Assembly (NCBI GenBank): GCA_008933635.1
Contig: WBUQ01000007.1
Coordinates: 1-64,000 of the forward strand
Reading direction: 5' to 3'
DNA length: 64,000 nucleotides
Source: Desulfobulbaceae bacterium
GTDB lineage: Bacteria > Desulfobacterota > Desulfobulbia > Desulfobulbales > Desulfocapsaceae
Under the pieces are notes generated by a model. It did no database searches. It was not told the origin of the DNA and saw only the letters and a list, made by a program, of their open reading frames with translations. The position numbers were made by a program, and so were the translations under genes. Every line of letters starts with the position of its first letter. The stretch's first letter is position 1. Below are positions 58,839 through 64,000 of the stretch, piece by piece.

Positions 58839-59747
58839 ATGATTATCGGCTACGTCGGCACTCCAGGATCCGGCAAGACCTACGAGGCGGTCAGGGTCAT
58901 CCTCAACAAGCTGCAGGAAGGCAGGGTTGTCTATACCAACATCGACGGCATGGCTCACCCGAAATGCCGGGAGATGATCAAGAACGTCTGTCAGATCTCG
59001 GATCTGGCCCTGACCCGCCAGCTGAAGGTATTTGAAGATGACCAGCTGGAAAACTTCTGGATGCATATCGAGCCACAATGCATCGTGGTCCTCGACGAGG
59101 TCCAGAAAATTTTTTCTTCCCGGGACTGGCAGAGCGAGAAGAACAAACAGTTCGGCTACTGGGCCTCGACTCATCGCCATCATGGCTATGAAGTCCTGCT
59201 GCTCACCCAGAACCCCGAGCGGATCGACTCGGCGGTCCGCGCCCTCTTTGAATGGACCTATCTGTTCCGCAAGGTCAACTTCTTCGGCAAGGCCGTCCAG
59301 CAAAAGTATATGTGCTACAGCTTCGCCGGCGACGATACCGGCGGCCATCCACTGGCCAAACGGGTGGAAACCTACAACCCGGCTGTATTCCGTTGCTACA
59401 AATCCTATGTCTCCGACGACGTCAAGGAACTTGGCCTGAGAAAACACGTCAACGTCCTCAATCACCCGATCTTCTACGCCATCCCGGTGGTATTCGGGAT
59501 CACCCTCTATCTGCTCTTTGGCAAATCGACCTTTGTCTCGGGCGACTTGTTCGGAACCAAGAAGATCATGACCCAGTACGAGGACAGGAAGAACGGCAAG
59601 GAAACGACAGGAAAGCAGGAAGTGACAACGGAGAAGGCGATCTCGCCGCATTACGCGAGCATCCGCATGGAAACCGATGCATTCGGTACAACCCGCTTTA
59701 CCAACAGGATCTTACCAGATGCCAACACAACCACTGATAAGCTGTGA
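58839..59747 (+). CDS. zot: Zot-domain assembly ATPase (pI-like)
   Basis: A 302-residue inner-membrane ATPase that extrudes filamentous phage. Walker A GTPGSGKT at 7-14, Walker B IVVLDEVQ near 82-89, a STHRHHGYEVLLLTQNP segment typical of the family, and one TM helix at 210-229 with a periplasmic tail of about 70 residues. The Zot gene is the accepted hallmark of Inoviridae. It overlaps the secretin gene by 29 bp. Confidence 0.93.
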   Translation: MIIGYVGTPGSGKTYEAVRVILNKLQEGRVVYTNIDGMAHPKCREMIKNVCQISDLALTRQLKVFEDDQLENFWMHIEPQCIVVLDEVQKIFSSRDWQSEKNKQFGYWASTHRHHGYEVLLLTQNPERIDSAVRALFEWTYLFRKVNFFGKAVQQKYMCYSFAGDDTGGHPLAKRVETYNPAVFRCYKSYVSDDVKELGLRKHVNVLNHPIFYAIPVVFGITLYLLFGKSTFVSGDLFGTKKIMTQYEDRKNGKETTGKQEVTTEKAISPHYASIRMETDAFGTTRFTNRILPDANTTTDKL

Positions 59748-61617
59748 GCAATGCCGGCACAGAACGGTGCAGGCTGACGACTGGTGCCGATATTCGGCGA
59801 AAAATCAGAAAGGTATCTGCAAGAAATTTATTTTGCAGGAAGATCTGAAACCGGTGCTGTGCTTTCTCGCCTTTATCGGCCAGTGGCGACTGGCCAGGGG
59901 AGAAAACCTGTTTATCCTGCTGCTCGCCTCCCTACTCTCCCTTCTCCCGTTTCCAGTCCATGCCGCCCGGGACCTGGCCGACCAGGTCAAGGAGGTGGAA
60001 GCACTCGCCGCCCAGATCCAAGCCGAGGCAAACAACACCCGGGAGAGTATCGACCTGCCCCGCAACGATCCGAAGAACTTCATCTCCGTCGATTTCGATA
60101 AGGCCCCGCTGAAGGAAGTGATCTTTCTCGTCTCGCAGATCACCGGCACACCGTTTGTGTTTTTGGAAGATGTCGATCTGCCGATCTCCTGGATCGATCA
60201 GAACATCTACAAGGAGGATATCGCCGAATCGTTCATTAACGTCCTGTCCAGTGTCGGCCTGACCTGCCAGTATATCAACGGCAAGAATCCCCATTACTTG
60301 ATCAAGAAAGACTCGAAGATCACCGGTAACGCCCTGACCTCCACCGGCGTCTTCCACCTGAAGAACATTCCGGCAGGTTCCTTGAAAGATGCCGCCGAAG
60401 CCCTCTATGGCGACAAGCTGTCCCTAGCCCTGGTCGAAGATAATAAGACGGTGGTCTTCTCCGGATCTGAGAGCATCGTCGATGACTTCCTGTTCATCCT
60501 CTCGAAGATCGACATCCCCCTGGCTGAAGATCTCTCCATCATCCGGGTTAAGAACATTTCGGTCAGAAACGCCATATCTTCCCTGGAAAAGCTGAAGATC
60601 TTCGAGGATGCAAGCGCCGCCTGCTTCCCGGACTACTGGAACCGCTCGGTGGTGGTGAAAGGATCCCCTTCCGTCCGCGCGATCGCTGCCGCCGTGGTCA
60701 CCGCCATCGATAAACCGCAGAAAGGAATCATCGACCAGGTCGCCTTTGTCGATACCATCGGCGTAAAGGAGGCCAAGGCCATCCTTGCTGATACCTTCGA
60801 CGGCCTCGAGGTCCGTGAGATCTCCAAACGGAAACTGTTGTTGTCCGGATCCTCCGATATCGTCGAGAAGGCGGAAACCCTCCTGAACAAGATCGACGGA
60901 TCCGGACTGCAGGTCAAGGTGGAAGGAATTATCGCCTATCTCACCGACCGGGAATTCCGGGAACTGGGGATGCGCTTCACCTATCAAGACCGGCACTCGG
61001 ATCTGCGGATAAACGACAACATAACCCAGTCACTGATCACGAAAAACACCGGGCTGCTGCTCGACTGGTTCAACGACGTCCTGGACTTCAAGGTCGGCGC
61101 CATCAAGGGCGATGCCCACGGCCAGATCATCTCTTCTCCGGTCCTGACTGTCTTAAACGGCCAAAAGGCCCGGCTGCATGTCGGCCAGAACGTCCCCTAT
61201 ATCTCCAAGACCAATCTCAACCAGAACTCGACGGAAAACTCCGCCACATCAGTTGAACGCCATGACGTCGGCGTCAGTTTCGCCATCACTCCCGAGATTG
61301 ACCCCTCCGGCGAGTTTGTCCATCTGACAGTCGATCAGATCATCTCGAATATCACCAACGACTCGGAACTCTCCCAGAATGCCGTTGATATCGTCATCGA
61401 TAAGAAAGAGATCAGTTCCACCGTCCTGGTTGCCGATGGCGAAACGATCTTCCTCGGCGGCCTGCAGACCGAAGAGAACGGCAAGGCCACCGACAAGATC
61501 CCCTTCCTGGGGGAGCTGCCGCTCCTCGGCCGCCTCTTCGCCTATGACGTCGACAAGAAGGAAAACCGCCACCTGATCGTCTCGCTACGGGTCAACGTGG
61601 TCGGCAAGGAAAGCTGA
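59719..61617 (+). CDS. Phage secretin (pIV-like)
   Basis: A 632-residue type II/III secretin-family outer-membrane channel. N0/N1-type domains (SVDFDKAPLKEVIFLVSQIT) and further N domains precede a secretin core with VGQNVPYIS, LTVDQIISNI and the end FLGGLQTEENGKATDKIPFLGELPLLGRLF. Unusually the predicted signal (LFILLLASLLSLLPFPVHA) begins about 77 residues in, after a cysteine cluster (CEQC, WCR, CKKF). ATG 59719 overlaps Zot; a shorter start inside the frame would place the signal peptide first. Having its own secretin, the phage need not use the host's. Confidence 0.88.
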   Translation: MPTQPLISCEQCRHRTVQADDWCRYSAKNQKGICKKFILQEDLKPVLCFLAFIGQWRLARGENLFILLLASLLSLLPFPVHAARDLADQVKEVEALAAQIQAEANNTRESIDLPRNDPKNFISVDFDKAPLKEVIFLVSQITGTPFVFLEDVDLPISWIDQNIYKEDIAESFINVLSSVGLTCQYINGKNPHYLIKKDSKITGNALTSTGVFHLKNIPAGSLKDAAEALYGDKLSLALVEDNKTVVFSGSESIVDDFLFILSKIDIPLAEDLSIIRVKNISVRNAISSLEKLKIFEDASAACFPDYWNRSVVVKGSPSVRAIAAAVVTAIDKPQKGIIDQVAFVDTIGVKEAKAILADTFDGLEVREISKRKLLLSGSSDIVEKAETLLNKIDGSGLQVKVEGIIAYLTDREFRELGMRFTYQDRHSDLRINDNITQSLITKNTGLLLDWFNDVLDFKVGAIKGDAHGQIISSPVLTVLNGQKARLHVGQNVPYISKTNLNQNSTENSATSVERHDVGVSFAITPEIDPSGEFVHLTVDQIISNITNDSELSQNAVDIVIDKKEISSTVLVADGETIFLGGLQTEENGKATDKIPFLGELPLLGRLFAYDVDKKENRHLIVSLRVNVVGKES

Positions 61618-61631
61618 TAAGGAGGAAACAC

Positions 61632-62012
61632 ATGCTGACCCTGAGCATCCGCCAGCCCTGGGCCTGGCTGATCCTGCACGCCGGCAAGGATATCGAGAAC
61701 CGGGCCTGGCCGACCAAGACCCGGGGCAGGATCCTGATCCATGCCGCCCGGACCATGATCAAGAAGGACTATGACGCGGCCGTGTTCTTCGCTGTTCGGC
61801 GCTGTGGCGTCTCGCCGGCCATCATCCCCGATTATCTGGATCTGCCTCGCGGCGGAATCGTCGGCTCGGTGGAGATCACCGGCTGTGTGAAGAGCAGCAC
61901 ATCCCCCTGGTTCGAAGGCGAATACGGCTTTCTTCTCCGTAATCCCGAGATCCTGCCTTTCAAATCCACCAAAGGCCAGTTGGGTTTCTTCGATATCCCC
62001 TGGAGGAAATGA
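61632..62012 (+). CDS. ASCH-domain protein
   Basis: A 126-residue ASCH/PUA-like protein starting LTLSIRQPWAWLILHAGKDIENRAW and containing TRGRILIHAARTM and GGIVGSVEITGC, all family signatures. ASCH proteins bind RNA or modified bases and some hydrolyse N4-acetylcytidine; several phages carry them. It has AAGGAGGAAACAC upstream. Not part of the filamentous-phage core set, so it is cargo or a modulator of host RNA. Confidence 0.85.
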   Translation: MLTLSIRQPWAWLILHAGKDIENRAWPTKTRGRILIHAARTMIKKDYDAAVFFAVRRCGVSPAIIPDYLDLPRGGIVGSVEITGCVKSSTSPWFEGEYGFLLRNPEILPFKSTKGQLGFFDIPWRK

Positions 62013-62013
62013 G

Positions 62014-62277
62014 ATGCGCCATCCCAACCCCTCAGGCAAGTCCTTCCTTGCTGATCAAAGAGCAGCAAGGGGAGGCGTCGCCAGACGTCCTTCCCCCTTC
62101 ACGCCCCCAGGCTCAACTGCAGTGAGCGCCGGACAAGAGAAAAATTTCTCCGAAGAAATGGTTTCGTCCCGGCAGCTGACGCTTCCGTTTCCTGGCCTCG
62201 AAGAAAAATTTTTCTCTAGTTCGACAAGCGAACGGAAGTTACCTGCCAGAAAAAAAAAGCCCTTTCTAAACGAATAG
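62014..62277 (+). CDS. Possible small basic protein, 87 aa
   Basis: Low-complexity Ser/Arg/Lys-rich frame with no recognised domain, starting 2 bp after the ASCH stop with GGAGG upstream. It overlaps AT-rich palindromes and the large hairpin at 62,258, so it may be an accident of a regulatory or origin region. Confidence 0.3.
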   Translation: MRHPNPSGKSFLADQRAARGGVARRPSPFTPPGSTAVSAGQEKNFSEEMVSSRQLTLPFPGLEEKFFSSSTSERKLPARKKKPFLNE

Positions 62278-62306
62278 GGGGGGGAAGTCATTCGATAGAA
62301 AGGGCT
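62137..62306. repeat. Palindromes and large hairpin upstream of the replication initiator
   Basis: GAGAAA-AA-TTTCTC (62137-62150), the perfect palindrome AGAAAAATTTTTCT (62202-62215), and a hairpin with 11-bp stem AGCCCTTTCTA/TAGAAAGGGCT (62258-62268 and 62296-62306). The stem is extended by CGAAT/ATTCG across a small bulge around a G-rich loop with eight Gs. The place, 30 bp before the initiator gene, suits a phage origin (nick site and packaging signal). Confidence 0.6.
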
Positions 62307-62337
62307 CTTACCCCCAACGCATTCAAGGAGGCAACCA

Positions 62338-63543
62338 ATGGTACAATCACCTGACAAAAAATCAAACCGAAAAAGGACCATTCTCCGGCGCAAAACCGGA
62401 ACTGGCCACGAAGATCGAGAGGGGCGAACCCGAGTCTCACGCCCCTCTACGGTAGTCAGGAATCTAGATTATTTGAAAGTTAATTTATGGCTTGAGTGGG
62501 AAGATGACAGTTTTCTTTCTGAGTTGGAACGGCTGAAGAACATCGCCCAGGTGCAGGACGTTGACGCCGTGCCCTATCATTGTCCTGGTGGTTTCGACTG
62601 GAACGTCTCGAGGACTGGTACGAAGCATTATACTTACATCCTCACCAGCGGAGATGTCAGCCTTCTTTTCAACCGTCGCCACGCGCACGGGGTAGTCCCG
62701 ACCGTCCGGGTGGAGATCGGTTCCGTCTCCTGCTGGAAACCTGGCTATCTCTATCTCTACGAACGCCTGATCAAGTGGTTCCGCCTGCTCGGCGGCAAGG
62801 TCGTCCAGGAGAAAGTCTCCGAAGTCCATCTGGCCGCCGACTTCATCGGCACCGACATCAACACCCTGGATATCATCAACGATGACCGCTGGATCCGGAA
62901 GGGCCACAAGTTCAAGATCCACAAGGACCGCCGCAACCTGGAAGGCATTTCCATCGGCAAAGGTGACTTGATGCTCCGGATCTACGACAAGGTCTATGAA
63001 CTGAAGATGAAAAGCCCCCATAAGCAACCGGTCTTTGCCGAGGCCTGGGGCCTGAAACGGTTCAATGAAACCCATGTCACCCGGGTCGAGTACCAGCTGA
63101 AACGGGAAATCCTCTCCCAGTTCCAGGAGAAGATCAACACCGTTCAGGATCTGCTCGACTCCCTCCAATCCGTCTGGAAATACTGCACCCACAACTGGTC
63201 ACGTTTCTGTAAATCAGTTGTCAACCGCAACCACAATCAGACCCACGCCAGAAACGATGACTTCTGGATGATGGTTGTCAAGATTATCTGGTCCGGCGTC
63301 GACGATATCATCCGCTCCGGCAAAACGAAACACAAGGACATGGACTCCCTCCGCAAACAGATGCGGGGCCTTGCAATGACGATCAGTCTTTTTTTTGACG
63401 TCCACCCCGAAGACCTCGATCACATCATAGCCATTGCTCAAAGGGTCATCGGGGACGACCTCACTCAGCTGTACCGGGAAGATGAATATGACTTCATCGA
63501 ACGGATGCACCGGAAGAAAAACGAACTCTTTGTCAACGTCTGA
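62338..63543 (+). CDS. Replication initiation protein (inovirus gene II-like / Rep_trans)
   Basis: A 401-residue rolling-circle initiator. Central segments VRVEIGSVSCWKPGYLYLYERL, VSEVHLAADFIG and GKGDLMLRIYDKVYELK match the phage replication-initiation-factor family. The latter carries the conserved YDK with the catalytic Tyr region. A basic N-terminal stretch of 40 residues may contact DNA. It would nick the origin and drive ssDNA synthesis. AAGGAGGCAACC precedes ATG 62338. Confidence 0.85.
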   Translation: MVQSPDKKSNRKRTILRRKTGTGHEDREGRTRVSRPSTVVRNLDYLKVNLWLEWEDDSFLSELERLKNIAQVQDVDAVPYHCPGGFDWNVSRTGTKHYTYILTSGDVSLLFNRRHAHGVVPTVRVEIGSVSCWKPGYLYLYERLIKWFRLLGGKVVQEKVSEVHLAADFIGTDINTLDIINDDRWIRKGHKFKIHKDRRNLEGISIGKGDLMLRIYDKVYELKMKSPHKQPVFAEAWGLKRFNETHVTRVEYQLKREILSQFQEKINTVQDLLDSLQSVWKYCTHNWSRFCKSVVNRNHNQTHARNDDFWMMVVKIIWSGVDDIIRSGKTKHKDMDSLRKQMRGLAMTISLFFDVHPEDLDHIIAIAQRVIGDDLTQLYREDEYDFIERMHRKKNELFVNV

Positions 63544-63544
63544 T

Positions 63545-63880
63545 ATGAATACGATACTTGAACAGGAACTCGGCCGCTGTCTGTCGGTCAGGGAAGTTGC
63601 CGACATCTTGAAATGCTCGGTGACGCAGGTTCGCCGATATCACCATGAACTTGGCGGCATCAGGATAGGATCAAGTTACAAATTCTTTGAGAAAAGGCTT
63701 TGCAATGCCATTTTACAACAAGTCCCGGAAATGCTGGGTCGGCGCGGTCTGCATCAACTATCAGAAGATGCAAAAGTCGTTCAGGACGAAAAAAGAGGCG
63801 ATAGAATGGGAAAGTCGAATCCGAAAGGGCGAAACGTTGCCTCCACCCTACAACCAGACTCACATAATCTCCTTACATGA
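63545..63880 (+). CDS. Excisionase-like helix-turn-helix protein
   Basis: A frame of 111 residues; the first ~50 (CLSVREVADILKCSVTQVRRY...RIGSSYKFFEKRL) form a MerR/Xis-type helix-turn-helix. The remainder lies in sequence that also encodes the integrase in another frame and looks non-natural (MGKSNPKGRNV). It may end its useful part earlier, and the overlap of 176 bp with the integrase is striking. Directly downstream of the replication initiator. Confidence 0.65.
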   Translation: MNTILEQELGRCLSVREVADILKCSVTQVRRYHHELGGIRIGSSYKFFEKRLCNAILQQVPEMLGRRGLHQLSEDAKVVQDEKRGDRMGKSNPKGRNVASTLQPDSHNLLT

Positions 63881-64000
63881 TTTCGCCACCCGCTATCTCG
63901 ATTACTCAAAAGCCAAACATTCAAAGAAAACATACAAGGAAAAAGTACATACTTTCAGAGTGTTATTAAAATCGCTTTCTCCTGAAAAAAATATTCTCGA
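63705..64000 (+). CDS. Tyrosine recombinase (phage integrase), N-terminus only
   Basis: From ATG 63705 the open frame gives MPFYNKSRKCWVGAVCI, an AP2-like arm-binding domain (SFRTKKEAIEWESRI), then FATRYLDYSKAKHSKKTYK, the start of the SAM-like core-binding domain. The catalytic domain is outside the window. It should insert the element at tRNA-Asp. Being the last gene, next to the predicted intact tRNA, fits the usual arrangement. Confidence 0.85.
   Translation, partial: MPFYNKSRKCWVGAVCINYQKMQKSFRTKKEAIEWESRIRKGETLPPPYNQTHIISLHDFATRYLDYSKAKHSKKTYKEKVHTFRVLLKSLSPEKNIL

Larger units (their letters stand above)
46952..64000. mobile_element. Integrated inovirus-type element (tRNA-Asp to integrase), right end outside window
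   Basis: Bounded on the left by the tRNA-Asp 3' fragment and containing, at the right, an excisionase-like gene and a tyrosine integrase cut by the window edge. The right two thirds hold a filamentous-phage gene set (ssDNA-binding protein candidate, small coat proteins, pIII-like, pVI-like, Zot, secretin, replication initiator). The left third holds mazEF and integron-type cassettes. Whether all of it moves as one unit depends on the right att site, which is not visible. Confidence 0.75.

Overview
The window reads as chromosome from a sulfate-reducing member of the Desulfobacterota (former Deltaproteobacteria, perhaps Desulfobulbales). The evidence is a dissimilatory-type ATP sulfurylase, a pentaheme periplasmic cytochrome interrupted by an in-frame UGA that is probably selenocysteine, a sigma-54-dependent PilSR/pilin locus, radical-SAM and Zn-ribbon proteins, and moderately high GC housekeeping genes. 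The genus assignment is an inference from gene content.

From 1 to 13.3 kb are housekeeping and stress genes: purA (partial), tatBC, a minus-strand operon (SPFH/Zn-ribbon, Zn-ribbon partner, TadA-like deaminase, radical SAM), fmdB-like, aroB, sat, and a copper ATPase divergent from a small copper chaperone. From 13.4 to 26.4 kb is a type IV pilus block. A minor-pilin operon (fimT, pilW, pilV, pilX, a small secreted protein and a 1,966-residue PilY1 adhesin) lies beside a PilS/PilR-like pair. The adjacent major pilin has a textbook -24/-12 promoter. From 26.4 to 39.4 kb is a glycan locus with two GT-C membrane glycosyltransferases, a CDP-hexose pathway (rfbF, rfbG, epimerase, C-methyltransferase, reductase), more methyltransferases, two GT2 enzymes and a membrane protein. 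Its AT content is mosaic. From 39.6 to 46.9 kb are the putative selenoprotein cytochrome, an Old Yellow Enzyme with a perfect inverted repeat upstream, a wrecked cupin gene, and a sigma-54 activator followed by an OsmC protein.

At 46,952 the chromosome is interrupted. A 50-nt 3' fragment of tRNA-Asp(GUC), followed by its own terminator, marks one end of an integrated element. The element runs to a tyrosine integrase gene cut by the right window edge. Inside are two modules. The right module (54.1 to 64 kb) is a filamentous-phage (inovirus) genome: CI-like repressor, ssDNA-binding protein candidate, a run of tiny single-TM coat-type proteins, a Cys-rich pIII-like adsorption protein, pVI-like protein, Zot, secretin, ASCH protein, replication initiator, excisionase-like HTH and integrase. 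The left module (47.1 to 52.6 kb) holds mazEF and a row of integron-type gene cassettes with attC sites but no integron integrase in view. These cassettes carry an AvcD/DcdV-like anti-phage nucleotide deaminase, a HEPN-motif protein and two unknown membrane proteins. The cassette boundaries obey the attC rule exactly: each cassette's first bases (TTRRRY) complement its own R'' box.

Taken together, the right end looks like an inovirus-derived island that integrates in tRNA-Asp and carries, or sits next to, a cassette array of defence genes. This and the in-frame UGA cytochrome are the two most striking observations.
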